From JANLVJ01 sp031363945 (GTDB lineage Bacteria; Bacteroidota; Bacteroidia; Sphingobacteriales; Sphingobacteriaceae), in NCBI GenBank assembly GCA_031363945.1, contig JANLVJ010000033.1, positions 62,001 to 126,000 on the forward strand: a DNA stretch of 64,000 nt, read 5' to 3'. Of this stretch, positions 34,304-43,940 are shown in pieces. Position 1 is the first letter of the stretch; each line of letters starts with the position of its first letter. Below the pieces are notes generated by a model. It was not told the origin of the DNA. It made no database searches and saw only the letters and a program-made list of their open reading frames with translations. A program made the translations under genes and the position numbers.

Positions 34304-37300
34304 ATGAATAAACTAATACTCCTGATCTGCGGATTTATTCTGCATATAACTGTAGTTTTTTCTCAAAACATCTCGGTTCTCACCCAGCATGGCGATAACA
34401 GGCGCACCGGATGGAATAATCGGGAAACGATTTTAACAACTTCAAATTTAAATCAGGCATCGTTTGGTAAATCTTACAGCATGCCGGTCGATGATCAGAT
34501 TTATGCACAGCCACTTGTTGTGAGCAATCTGAATATAGGAGGGGCGAGTCATAATACTGTATTCGTTGCAACCGTAAATAATACCGTTTATGCATTTGAT
34601 GCGGATAAGGCAGGAACCTTCTGGTTCAAAAACTATACGGTCGGCGGTATGAGGGTGCCTCAGAATAAAGATATGACAGGAGCCTGTGGTGGTAACTACA
34701 ATGATTTCAGTGGAAATATTGGAATTATTGGCACTCCTGTCATTGATTCAGCAAGAAGCACGATGTACTTTGTGGCCCGTAGTACTGATAGCCCGGCAGG
34801 GAGCTGGGGGATGGGTAATTTCTTCGAATACCTGCATGCCATTGATATCACGACTGGCAATGAACGGGCAAATAGTCCGGTTCGCATAAATGCCTCAATT
34901 TCTGGTACTGGTGAAGGTAGTGTTAATGGAATGCTAGATTTCAACCCACAACATGAAAACCAACGCGCGGGTCTATTACTCGTTAACGGGATTGTCTATA
35001 TTACGTTTGCCGGTCATTGTGACTGGTCTCCTTATCATGGGTGGATTCTTGGCTATGATGAAATTTCTTTGCAACAAAAATTTGTTTTTAATACTACCCC
35101 CGATGGTCATGCCGGTGGTATCTGGATGAGTGGGGCTGGGCCGTCAGCTGATGAAAACGGGAATATTTATGCAGCTGTTGGAAATGGAAGTATTTCAACA
35201 AACACCGGCAATCCGAGAAATTATGGTGAAAGTGCAATTAAGCTTTTCCCAACCGGAAATACGCTGGGGGTCAGCAGTTTTTTTACTGCTAAAAATTTTA
35301 CTGACTTAAATAATGCTGACCTTGATTTCGGCTCAACTCAAATATTATTGGTGCCATCATCTTCTGTTGCGGTAGCAGGATCAAAAGATGGGAATATTTA
35401 TGTTATGAACGGGAATAGTCTTGGTGGCTATAATGCCGCAACAAATAATGTTTTACAAACGATTAATCTGGGTTCTGGCAAGACTTTACGTTCTTCTTTC
35501 TCTTATTTTAAGGGTATGACCAAAGAATGGCTTTATACATGGTCTGAGAACGCAGCATTAAAAGCTTTTCCATTTTTACGAAATACAAGTACGTTTGACC
35601 AGGCTAGTGTGGTTATTGGCACTGCTCAGGGTCCAACAGGCAGTAATGGAACATTGCTTTCTGTTTCATCAAATGGCAGTAAAGACGGAACGGGCATTTT
35701 GTGGGCTGCGCATGCTGTTACAGGAGATGCCAACCAGTCAACACGGCCAGGAATTCTACGGGCGTTTGACGCGAATGATGTGACAAAAGAACTCTGGAAT
35801 TCTAATCAAAAGCCAGGTGACAACATAGGTAATTATGCCAAATTTGTTTGTCCAACCGTTGCTAATGGGAAAGTTTATATAGCTACTTTCTCAAATCAAT
35901 TACTTGTTTATGGTAAAACAGATACTACTATCGATGCCCAGTGTACCGGAATAGCTGACCTTGCCAAGGGAAAAAATGTATTCGCTTCTTCTATCGAATC
36001 ATCCTTATTACCAGCAATAAACGCTGCTGATAGCAATCTTTCAACAAGGTGGGCAAGTCTTCAGGGGGCAGATCCCCAATCAATTTATGTTGATCTGGGT
36101 AACAGATATGATGTTTGTAAGGTAATTCTCAACTGGGAGGCCGCATATGCGAAAGATTTTCAGTTACAGGTATCCGATGATGCAGTCAATTGGACAACAG
36201 TTAAATCAATTTCAGGAAATACATTTCTACAGAATATCCTCTACGTAAAAGGGACAGGCAGATATATTCGCATGTTTGGAACGGCCCGGGGTACAACCTA
36301 CGGATATTCCTTATATGAATTCCAGGTATTTGGTACTACCAATAACAGCTGTGCACCTCCTGCCTCAATACTTACGAGTGGTATCAGCCGCACAGGGGCA
36401 ACAATCAGCTGGAATCAGGTACCTGGAATCAATAGCTATCAATTAAATTATAAAACAGTTGGGGCTCTTGGCTTTACCTCCTTAAATGTCACTGGAAGCC
36501 AGGTCACATTACAGAATCTGGTTTGCGGTACAGATTACCTGTTAAATGTTCAGGCGGTTTGTGCAATTGGGAGCCTTAGTCTGGTTTCAGCCAATCAGGC
36601 ATTCAGTACCTTGATTTGTGATGGCTCATGTGGCTTTTTACCGACAAGGTGGTCAAATCAGGATGTAGGTAAGACTGCTATTACAGGATCTTCTTGTTTC
36701 AGAACGGGTGCATTTACCCTTAAAGCTTCAGGTACCGATGTCTGGAATACTGCTGACGGTTTTCAGTTTGCTTACAAAACATTTAATGGCAATGGTAGTG
36801 TGTCAGTTCGGGTAGACAGTATCATCGCAGGTAATCTCTGGGCTAAAGCAGGAATTATGTTTCGTGAGTCACTTGATTCTGGATCAAGACATGTAATTAT
36901 GGCAATGACACCAGGATCTGCAAATGGTGCCGCATTTCAATTCAGGCAGTCTACAGGCGGCTACAGCTCAAATACAAACGTACCTGGTTTTAATCTGCCC
37001 TATTTCGTAAGAGTTGTAAAAAATGGAACCACTTATTCAGGTTATATTTCGGCCGATAGCATAACCTGGAAACAAGTTGGTACGACAGTCGATTTGGGCT
37101 TCGGTGGGCAACCGCTCCTGGCAGGCATTTTTTTATCCAGTCATGATAATTCAAGCTTAGGGAAAGCTGTATTCAGTCATGTCCCAATTATTTTTAGTGC
37201 TGATACAGGGGTTGTTAATACGAATTGCCCGCCTGTGAATATTGCATTAAACAGACCTGCTGCAAGCTCATCTACAAGTAGTACTGATAAAGCAATTTAT

Positions 37301-38314
37301 GAATTTAGAGCATTCGATGGGGATACTACAAGTTCATGGGTTAGTAGACCGGGAATAGATCCCCAGTGGATTTATAGTGATTTGGGTAAAAACTACCAGT
37401 TATGTCAGGTGAGTATTCAATGGGGAACACAATTCGCACAAAATTACCAAATACAGGTATCAGATGATGCAAGTTCTTGGAAAACAGTTCAGTCTGTAAC
37501 AGGTAATCGCAGCCGATTAAATATCATCAACTTTAATTCAACTACTCAGGGTCGTTTTTTAAGAATATATGGTACTGCCAGGGCGACAACATTGGGCTAT
37601 GCCATTCAGGAAATGCAGGTTAGGGGAACGGCTTTACCAAACCAGCCGCTTAATATTGCATTGAATAAGAATGTTTTCTCATCCTCAAATGAGAATAGTC
37701 TACTATTACCTGGAAATATAGTTGATGGGCTGGGATCGTCAAGGTGGGCAAGTCAGCTCAACGTTGATCCTTCATGGGTTTATATTGATCTGGGTGCAAT
37801 ATTTATTTTGAATAAAGTGGTGCTTGACTGGGAAGTTGCACTTGGGAGTGATTTTCAAATACAGGTATCAAGTGATCTTGTTACTTGGAATACACTTCAA
37901 ACGATCGTAGGAAACACGTTGTTTACAAATGTAATTAACCTGAACGGTTCAGGTCGGTATGTAAGAATGTTTGGAACGAAAAGGGGCTACCCGGCGGGCT
38001 ATTCACTTTATGAATTTGAAGTTTACGGCCTGCCTCAAACCGCATTACGGTTAGCAGGCAGTATCAGCCAGTCTCAGTTAAAGATTTATCCTGTTCCGGC
38101 AGTGAATTATATAACTATAGAAACTCAGAATCTTATCATCGGAGACATTTCTTTAATTAATCTATCAACGAATCTGCCAAATAAGCCCCTGTTCGTGAGC
38201 CGTTCAGCATTAAAAGCAGTAATAAATATAAATGCTTTACATACGGGGTTTTATATTCTTGAGATTAATACCATCAAAGGCAAACTCTCAAAAATTATCA
38301 GCATAAAGAAATAA
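34304..38314 (+). CDS. Large multidomain exported protein with type IX C-terminal sorting domain
   Basis: 1336 residues. Order seen: signal peptide ending VFS before Gln21; a beta-propeller-like region (about 25-545) with repeats such as NTVYAFDADKAG and GNIYVMNGNSLGG; a discoidin/F5-8C domain (550-676); a fibronectin-III-like domain (684-770); a DUF1349-like concanavalin domain (779-969, AKAGIMFRESLDSGSRH); two more discoidin domains (976-1108 and 1115-1242); and a type A T9SS sorting domain (1255-1336, LKIYPVPAVNYITIE). It is probably secreted through SprA and bound to the surface. The domains suggest glycan binding; no enzymatic residues are evident. The discoidin copies share STRWAS or SSRWAS and RYIRMFG/RYVRMFG motifs, indicating internal duplication. 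Confidence 0.88.
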   Translation: MNKLILLICGFILHITVVFSQNISVLTQHGDNRRTGWNNRETILTTSNLNQASFGKSYSMPVDDQIYAQPLVVSNLNIGGASHNTVFVATVNNTVYAFDADKAGTFWFKNYTVGGMRVPQNKDMTGACGGNYNDFSGNIGIIGTPVIDSARSTMYFVARSTDSPAGSWGMGNFFEYLHAIDITTGNERANSPVRINASISGTGEGSVNGMLDFNPQHENQRAGLLLVNGIVYITFAGHCDWSPYHGWILGYDEISLQQKFVFNTTPDGHAGGIWMSGAGPSADENGNIYAAVGNGSISTNTGNPRNYGESAIKLFPTGNTLGVSSFFTAKNFTDLNNADLDFGSTQILLVPSSSVAVAGSKDGNIYVMNGNSLGGYNAATNNVLQTINLGSGKTLRSSFSYFKGMTKEWLYTWSENAALKAFPFLRNTSTFDQASVVIGTAQGPTGSNGTLLSVSSNGSKDGTGILWAAHAVTGDANQSTRPGILRAFDANDVTKELWNSNQKPGDNIGNYAKFVCPTVANGKVYIATFSNQLLVYGKTDTTIDAQCTGIADLAKGKNVFASSIESSLLPAINAADSNLSTRWASLQGADPQSIYVDLGNRYDVCKVILNWEAAYAKDFQLQVSDDAVNWTTVKSISGNTFLQNILYVKGTGRYIRMFGTARGTTYGYSLYEFQVFGTTNNSCAPPASILTSGISRTGATISWNQVPGINSYQLNYKTVGALGFTSLNVTGSQVTLQNLVCGTDYLLNVQAVCAIGSLSLVSANQAFSTLICDGSCGFLPTRWSNQDVGKTAITGSSCFRTGAFTLKASGTDVWNTADGFQFAYKTFNGNGSVSVRVDSIIAGNLWAKAGIMFRESLDSGSRHVIMAMTPGSANGAAFQFRQSTGGYSSNTNVPGFNLPYFVRVVKNGTTYSGYISADSITWKQVGTTVDLGFGGQPLLAGIFLSSHDNSSLGKAVFSHVPIIFSADTGVVNTNCPPVNIALNRPAASSSTSSTDKAIYEFRAFDGDTTSSWVSRPGIDPQWIYSDLGKNYQLCQVSIQWGTQFAQNYQIQVSDDASSWKTVQSVTGNRSRLNIINFNSTTQGRFLRIYGTARATTLGYAIQEMQVRGTALPNQPLNIALNKNVFSSSNENSLLLPGNIVDGLGSSRWASQLNVDPSWVYIDLGAIFILNKVVLDWEVALGSDFQIQVSSDLVTWNTLQTIVGNTLFTNVINLNGSGRYVRMFGTKRGYPAGYSLYEFEVYGLPQTALRLAGSISQSQLKIYPVPAVNYITIETQNLIIGDISLINLSTNLPNKPLFVSRSALKAVININALHTGFYILEINTIKGKLSKIISIKK

Positions 38315-38360
38315 GTTTGGCGCAAGCCTGGTTTAGTTATCAGCAAAGCTGGTTCAGGAT

Positions 38361-39260
38361 CTATGTCGAGCTTGCCATTTGCATCTCAAGAATGATTCTC
38401 CAGATGCCGTCAGCACCTTTTCGCCAGATACGGACATAGTTAAAATTGAAATCAGCAGGCTTTTTCCTGTAAGCATCAACAAATTCGCCCTTGCCGTAGG
38501 TGAATCCCATATCACGGGCATAACAAACATAGGCTGCCGTAGTGCGGGTGCGCTGACTACCCTTTCTTGTTTTAAGATAGGTTAAAATGCTGTCTTTCCC
38601 TTTAATCGGAAACTGCCCCTGGATGAGTAATCTGGAACCCTGGTCGAGGTATTCGCTATATGAGCTTTCAATCGTGCGGGTCGTCAGAAAAGTTGCAAAA
38701 AGTTCATCTGTTGCAAAAAGTATATCCTTGCTGGCTGAGATGACCTTGGGATAAACATGCTGGTTTTTGGCAATATTTATAACTGGAAAAGATAAAACAG
38801 GCGGTTGTCCCGAAGGCTTGCCATGACTGATACCAGCGTCAAGAAATAACTTCCATACCGGTTGGTAGGGGCCACGAAGCCAGATTGAAACATATTCACC
38901 ATGGTAGGTGGTATCGTTCAACAGGTATTTATATGGTCCTGTGGTATAGCCGAAATAACCATCTCTTGACATTTCAGCCCAAACGGGTGACCAGAACATG
39001 CCACCTTTAAAACTCTTTTTCTGGCTTATATACTCAGGGCCATTTACAGCTTCGGGTTTAAAAAGAATGGTATTCTGACGCATTACTTCAAGGTAGCCTT
39101 CACGCTGACCTTTATCAGTCTGCTTCTGCTGAAAATCTTTTTCGGCGCTGATCAGTGAACTGATGCTTTCTGCCCCATTTTTATACTGGGCTGAGACCTG
39201 CACGTAGGCTAGCATTAAGACCAGCGTCAAGAAGTTATATGATAAAGCTATGCGTTTCAT
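38361..39260 (-). CDS. Exported SnoaL/DUF4440-like protein
   Basis: A 299-residue exported protein with a signal peptide ending VSA before Gln25 (A|Q type). Two NTF2-like (SnoaL/DUF4440) halves are suggested. The first, about 35-150, contains ISAEKDFQQKQTDKGQREGYLEVM and GPYKYLLNDTTYHGEYVSIW; the second, about 185-299, contains LFATFLTTRTIESSY and the closing YVRIWRKGADGIWRIILEM. This fold often serves as a binding or stress-related scaffold; no function can be assigned. Its ATG overlaps the stop of the glutaminyl-cyclase gene by 4 nt, so the pair is translationally coupled. Confidence 0.72.
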   Translation of the reverse strand: MKRIALSYNFLTLVLMLAYVQVSAQYKNGAESISSLISAEKDFQQKQTDKGQREGYLEVMRQNTILFKPEAVNGPEYISQKKSFKGGMFWSPVWAEMSRDGYFGYTTGPYKYLLNDTTYHGEYVSIWLRGPYQPVWKLFLDAGISHGKPSGQPPVLSFPVINIAKNQHVYPKVISASKDILFATDELFATFLTTRTIESSYSEYLDQGSRLLIQGQFPIKGKDSILTYLKTRKGSQRTRTTAAYVCYARDMGFTYGKGEFVDAYRKKPADFNFNYVRIWRKGADGIWRIILEMQMASST

Positions 39261-40273
39261 AGGCTGGGTGTAGCTTCACGATAGACTGTCTCTAGTACGG
39301 TCTGGCCAACAGCCCTTAAGACCTTCTTATCTATATGCTGCATATTGTCACCCTGTTTATGCCAGTATGTATAAAAACCGGTTACATCATTCAGGTCTAC
39401 GATATCGATGGCGGGGATATTTGCATCTTTATTTACATATACGTGATCATCTACATCATCCTGGGTTAAACGCTGGTAAGAGAAATAAGCTGAATATCCA
39501 AGATCATGGCCAATATCCCATACTTTCTGAACGATATGGGGGGCAAACGACATCGAAGGCTTGTCCATATAAAAGACTGCATTTTGCCCTCCTACCATAT
39601 CAAGGTTGATGCAGTAAAGTGGGTTATACCCCTTGACTGGTGGGTGTTTGGCCCAGTACTGAGTACCAAGGCACCAGGTACGCTCTGAGGTGTCCTGAGA
39701 TGATCCATAATCTTCCACATCCCAGAGTACCAGATCAACTCCGATACCAGGGCTTTTTACCTGTATTTCCCTGGTAATTTCCATCAGTACGGCTACCCCG
39801 CTACCCCCATCATTTGCTGCATCAAAGGGTTTCTTTTTATTTGCCTGATCGGAATCCTGATCAGAGAAGGGCCTTGAGTCCCAGTGAGCAGATAACATGA
39901 TTCTGTTTTTTAGCTGGGGTCCTGTTGAGGCAATGATATTCTGAAGCTCAAAGGTCTTACCGTCGTAAGTAGTAACTTTTCCACCCTGTACGAATACTGA
40001 AGCTCCATGCTGTTTGAAGAAGTTAATCAGGTATTCACCACATTCTTTATGAGAGATAGTTCCGGGTATGCGTGGACCGAAGGCAACTTGTTTGGCGGTA
40101 TAGGCAAGTGCAGAATCTGCATTGAAATCAGGGCTGACCTGTTTTTTTAGCGAATTTGATCCTGTCGGACCCTGATGTTGATTACACCCCTGAAACAAGT
40201 AGGCTGAGCAGATTGTCAAGGCCACTATAAACAGGTAAATACGGTGTTTTTTAATGGGGTTTGTTGGGTTCAT
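39257..40273 (-). CDS. Glutaminyl-peptide cyclotransferase-like lipoprotein (M28 fold)
   Basis: A 338-residue lipoprotein (lipobox FQGC, Cys30) with the M28 zinc-hydrolase fold in its glutaminyl-cyclase form. Seen: AHWDSRP, AANDGGSG (metal Asp), WDVEDYG (catalytic Glu and metal Asp), TWCLGTQYW, NLDMVGG, DANIPAIDIVDLND and YWHKQGD (metal His). These correspond in order to human glutaminyl cyclase residues E201, E202 (Asp here), D248, D305 and H330. It would convert N-terminal Gln of exported proteins to pyroglutamate. That fits the A|Q signal peptides of several proteins in this window. An aminopeptidase activity is the alternative. It precedes the SnoaL-like gene with a 4-nt overlap. Confidence 0.84.
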   Translation of the reverse strand: MNPTNPIKKHRIYLFIVALTICSAYLFQGCNQHQGPTGSNSLKKQVSPDFNADSALAYTAKQVAFGPRIPGTISHKECGEYLINFFKQHGASVFVQGGKVTTYDGKTFELQNIIASTGPQLKNRIMLSAHWDSRPFSDQDSDQANKKKPFDAANDGGSGVAVLMEITREIQVKSPGIGVDLVLWDVEDYGSSQDTSERTWCLGTQYWAKHPPVKGYNPLYCINLDMVGGQNAVFYMDKPSMSFAPHIVQKVWDIGHDLGYSAYFSYQRLTQDDVDDHVYVNKDANIPAIDIVDLNDVTGFYTYWHKQGDNMQHIDKKVLRAVGQTVLETVYREATPSL

Positions 40274-40330
40274 GGAATCTAGCAGATCATCTGGTTAATA
40301 AGTGTACACGATAATAATTCTTTTGTCTGA

Positions 40331-41803
40331 CTATATTTTTGACCAGGTTGTTTCTTCCCTGGCATCTTTGAGCTGATAACCTGCAGCTAGCAAACGGTTT
40401 CTGATTGAATCTGATATGGTGTAATCTTTATTTTGCTTAGCCAGGTCTCTTATGTCTATTAAAATATCAAGAACCTTTTTTAAATCCTGGTGATCTTCAG
40501 TTTCAAGACGCAGGCCTAGAATATCAAACATAAAATTGCTGAATAATTTACGCAGATCATCAATCCCATCTCTGTTAAGCTGACCATCATTATTATAAAC
40601 AAGATTAATGATGCGGCTGCCTTCAAATAGTTCAGCTATGACAATCGGACTATTAAAATCGTCGTTGAGGGCTTTATAACAATTTTGAATAAGGGCAGGA
40701 ATATCAAACGTATTCTTAACCCCGGCCTTGATTTTCTCAATAAGGAGATAGGCATTTATCAATCTTTTCAACCCTTTTTCAGATGCTTCAAGTGCTTCAT
40801 TTGAAAAATCCAGTGTACTGCGGTAATGCCCCTGCAAGATGAAGAACCGGATTGTCATTGGGCTGAATGATTTTGTCAGCAGCGTATTCTTACCTGTAAA
40901 GAAATCACCTAAGGTGATGCTGTTACCAAGTGATTTACCCATTTTCTGCCCATTTACGGTAATCATATTATTGTGCATCCAGTATCTAGCAGGTCCGTGA
41001 CCATTGCAGGCACAAGACTGGGCAATCTCTGATTCATGATGGGGGAATAATAGATCCATACCACCACCATGAATATCAAAGGTTTCACCCAGGTATTTTT
41101 CACTCATAGCCGTACATTCAAGATGCCAGCCCGGGAAACCTTCACTCCAGGGTGATTCCCAGTGCATGATATGCTCAGGTGAGGCTTTTTTCCAGAGTGC
41201 AAAGTCAGCAGGATTTCTTTTTTCACTTTGACCTTCAAGTTCACGCCGCATATTTCCTGCTCCTGCAATCAGGTCATCAAGTATGCGACCTGATAGCTCT
41301 CCATAAGGATAGACCTGGCTGTATTTTAGTAAATCAAAATAGACTGATCCATTTGACTCATAGGCGTATCCGGCAGCAATAATTTTTTTTGTCAGGGCAA
41401 TCTGTTCAGGAATATGACCTGAAGCCCTTGGCTCTATACTTGGTTTTAAGGTATTCAGCCTGTCCATATCACTATGGTAGGCATCCATATAATATTGTAC
41501 CACTTCCATAGGCTCCAGGTTTTCAAGCCTGGCCTTCTTCCCGATCTTATCTTCGCCCTGATCGGCATCATTTTCAAGATGCCCGACATCTGTGATATTG
41601 CGAACATAACGAACCTTATAACCCAGATGCTTGAAATACCGAAATATCAGGTCAAAGGCTATTGCCGACCGGGCATGACCCAGGTGTGCATCACCATAGA
41701 CAGTTGGTCCACAGACATACATTCCTATTGACTGTTCATTTAAGGGAATGAAATGTTCCTTTTTACGGGTAAGCGAGTTGTACAGGTAAACAGGATTTTC
41801 CAT
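40331..41803 (-). CDS. cysS: Cysteinyl-tRNA synthetase
   Basis: Class I synthetase charging tRNA(Cys). From the ATG at 41803 the product is 490 residues with zinc Cys31 (YVCGPTVYG), the HIGH motif as HLGH (40-43), LECTAMS, HHESEIAQ and the KMSKS loop as KMGKSLGNS. An adjacent upstream GTG codon could add one Met; the ATG is preferred. It is read on the minus strand, 124 nt after the EEP-family gene, and its 3' end lies 57 nt before the cyclase start. Confidence 0.97.
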   Translation of the reverse strand: MENPVYLYNSLTRKKEHFIPLNEQSIGMYVCGPTVYGDAHLGHARSAIAFDLIFRYFKHLGYKVRYVRNITDVGHLENDADQGEDKIGKKARLENLEPMEVVQYYMDAYHSDMDRLNTLKPSIEPRASGHIPEQIALTKKIIAAGYAYESNGSVYFDLLKYSQVYPYGELSGRILDDLIAGAGNMRRELEGQSEKRNPADFALWKKASPEHIMHWESPWSEGFPGWHLECTAMSEKYLGETFDIHGGGMDLLFPHHESEIAQSCACNGHGPARYWMHNNMITVNGQKMGKSLGNSITLGDFFTGKNTLLTKSFSPMTIRFFILQGHYRSTLDFSNEALEASEKGLKRLINAYLLIEKIKAGVKNTFDIPALIQNCYKALNDDFNSPIVIAELFEGSRIINLVYNNDGQLNRDGIDDLRKLFSNFMFDILGLRLETEDHQDLKKVLDILIDIRDLAKQNKDYTISDSIRNRLLAAGYQLKDAREETTWSKI

Positions 41804-41927
41804 CACGCAAACATAAAAAATTTATGCCACGAATATTACGATCAATACCCTGCAAGATTGATATAAGGGCTAGATCTTGCCCTTGAAAAACCAGCAAATC
41901 TAGAACCTGTCTCAGGCAAGATGGGTT

Positions 41928-43037
41928 TTAATGATAAGAAAGTTCTGAAATTACCGGGTAATGATCTGAAAGTTCTTTTTTGACGATCTGATAATTTAAC
42001 ACCCCAAACATGGGTGAACATAAAATATAATCAATCTGAAAATTAGGGAAAGTCCCATTATAGGTGCGGGCAAACCCCTTACCCTTTTCAGCAAAGCAGT
42101 TTTGAAGATTTCTGGAAACAGTCTGAAACGCAAACGAGACAGGAGGGTCATTGAAATCTCCACAAACGATGACGGGGTATGGGCTTTGGGCAATCTTATC
42201 GGCAATTAATTTAGCCTGAGCACTTCTTCTGATAAAAGCCCATTTTAATTTATGACCAATTATTCTGGATGACTGCATATCAGGGTTTATATCTGTTTTA
42301 ATACGGTCAATGAATTCATAATCACCGGATCCAAATTTTATCGATTGTAGTTGAATGCTAAATACCCTGATTAACCTGCCAGGAAGTTGAATATCTGCAA
42401 TGACAGCTCCATTGACTGAATTCCTTTCTGTACTAAATCTGATATATTGGTCGCCGGTTATGGGATATTTTGAGAATATAGCAATTCCATATCCTTCATA
42501 GTTGTTGCTGTCTGCAGGATGAAAAAAGAAATGCCTGCTATGCATGATCTTAAATAAACTATCGCGGATATTGAAATTCCCTTTCTTACGACTGAAGAAC
42601 TCCTGAAAGCAAATGATATCTGGTTTTTGACGCCTGATCATATTTAGCATTTCTGTTTTTACAATTGCGGTTAAAGGGCCATCGAAAGTCTTAAAAAAAT
42701 GGGCATTAAACGTCATTACCCGTATACTATGCGCAGTTGTATCAGCCTTGCCGGTATTGTGAAAATGCAAAGAAACTGTTTGGCGCAGATAAGAATATCC
42801 CAGGATAATTATTACAAAGGAAAGGAGAAACCACCAGCGGGTATAAATGACCCAAAAAAAAATAAAAAAAATATTTAATACAACCAAAAAGGGGAAGGCA
42901 AGCCCAAAGAATGCTATTTGCCAAAAGTCTTTAGGATCAATGAAAACAGATAGGTAGCTGGCAGCAAGCGCCATTGCAACAAGTATATTCAGAGAGATCA
43001 TTGTTTTCCCCCAGAAAGATACTTGTCTGTCTATCAT
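41928..43037 (-). CDS. Membrane-anchored endonuclease/exonuclease/phosphatase-family protein
   Basis: A 369-residue protein with three hydrophobic helices in the first ~95 residues, then an EEP-fold domain. It has MTFNAHFFKTF, ICFQEFFS (metal Glu), the catalytic VCGDFNDPP, YILCSP and the closing SDHYPVISEL (general-base His). The active site would face the periplasm or outside. Substrates in the family range from nucleic acids to phosphoinositides; none can be chosen here. It is 6 nt downstream of the second rhomboid gene and belongs to the mutL-rhomboid-rhomboid-EEP run. Confidence 0.9.
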   Translation of the reverse strand: MIDRQVSFWGKTMISLNILVAMALAASYLSVFIDPKDFWQIAFFGLAFPFLVVLNIFFIFFWVIYTRWWFLLSFVIIILGYSYLRQTVSLHFHNTGKADTTAHSIRVMTFNAHFFKTFDGPLTAIVKTEMLNMIRRQKPDIICFQEFFSRKKGNFNIRDSLFKIMHSRHFFFHPADSNNYEGYGIAIFSKYPITGDQYIRFSTERNSVNGAVIADIQLPGRLIRVFSIQLQSIKFGSGDYEFIDRIKTDINPDMQSSRIIGHKLKWAFIRRSAQAKLIADKIAQSPYPVIVCGDFNDPPVSFAFQTVSRNLQNCFAEKGKGFARTYNGTFPNFQIDYILCSPMFGVLNYQIVKKELSDHYPVISELSYH

Positions 43038-43043
43038 TTGTTT

Positions 43044-43934
43044 CTAGTCATTATCCTGACCCGCTTTGTGAAGTAATTGCTTTTCTTTTTCGCTTAGACT
43101 GCCAATCCCGAATTTAGAAATCTTATCTAATAATTCATCGACAACTTGTTGTCTTGACCCGTCTTTTATTTTTTCTTTCGAATTTTCTTTAGAATTTACC
43201 AGCACCTGCGACCGGTATGCGACTTTCAGTTTACCCTTTTCATGTTTCGAAAAAAGGGAAACAAATGGGGCTGCCCAGTCAGAACCGCTCTGTAACTGAT
43301 TAATATACAGAAATCCCAGTAACGCACCACCAAGATGTGCCAGTTGGCCTCCGATATTGCCCTGTGGTATCAGAATAATGTCAAGTACGATATATCCGAT
43401 TGCAAGCCATCTCAATTTTACAGCACCCAAAAACATCAGGCCTATAGTATATTCAGGTAAAAGCGTAGCGGTGGCTGTTATGATTGCCATAACGCTGGCA
43501 GAAGCACCAATAGTTGGGGCAACGGTATGAAAAGCTGGTATAAGGTTTGACAAGGTAATAAAGAATATCGCCCCTGCTAGTCCTCCGGCGATATAAACAA
43601 ATACGAATTTGCGATAGCCCAGGTATTCTTCAAAGATCTGGCCTATCCAATATAACCAAAGCATATTAAAAAATAGGTGAAAAAGCTCCTGGTGAACGAA
43701 CATATATGTAAAAACTGTCCATGGGCGGGTTATCAGAACTGACAGTGCAGCAGGTACTGCTATCCATGCTGTAATTTCATTGAACAAACCATCAGGCGAG
43801 CGAATGATAAATTCTATCAGCCTGACCAGGTTTATTAACAAAAAAACCACCACGTTCAGGGCGATAAATTTATTTATTGCACTAGCTGGTTTAAAAATCA
43901 GCATCCGAATATCATTCCTGGCCGAGCTTCTCAT
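43044..43934 (-). CDS. Rhomboid-family intramembrane serine protease (with C-terminal tail)
   Basis: A 296-residue rhomboid with six predicted helices. HLFFNML, the nucleophile loop GASASVM (Ser) and AHLGGALLG (His) give the Ser-His dyad. After the membrane core, about 85 cytoplasmic residues contain a NSKENSKEK micro-repeat and a conserved-looking helix VDELLDKISKFGIGSLSEKEKQLL, which I recall from Bacteroidota rhomboids. It starts 6 nt after the preceding rhomboid ends. An alternative start is the ATG giving MLIFKPASAINK, ten residues later. Confidence 0.92.
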   Translation of the reverse strand: MRSSARNDIRMLIFKPASAINKFIALNVVVFLLINLVRLIEFIIRSPDGLFNEITAWIAVPAALSVLITRPWTVFTYMFVHQELFHLFFNMLWLYWIGQIFEEYLGYRKFVFVYIAGGLAGAIFFITLSNLIPAFHTVAPTIGASASVMAIITATATLLPEYTIGLMFLGAVKLRWLAIGYIVLDIILIPQGNIGGQLAHLGGALLGFLYINQLQSGSDWAAPFVSLFSKHEKGKLKVAYRSQVLVNSKENSKEKIKDGSRQQVVDELLDKISKFGIGSLSEKEKQLLHKAGQDND

Positions 43935-43940
43935 ATCGTT

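Noticed and set aside
34304..35940. Propeller region as a PQQ-dependent dehydrogenase
   Set aside because: The repeats resemble a propeller, but no PQQ-binding or catalytic residues could be identified.
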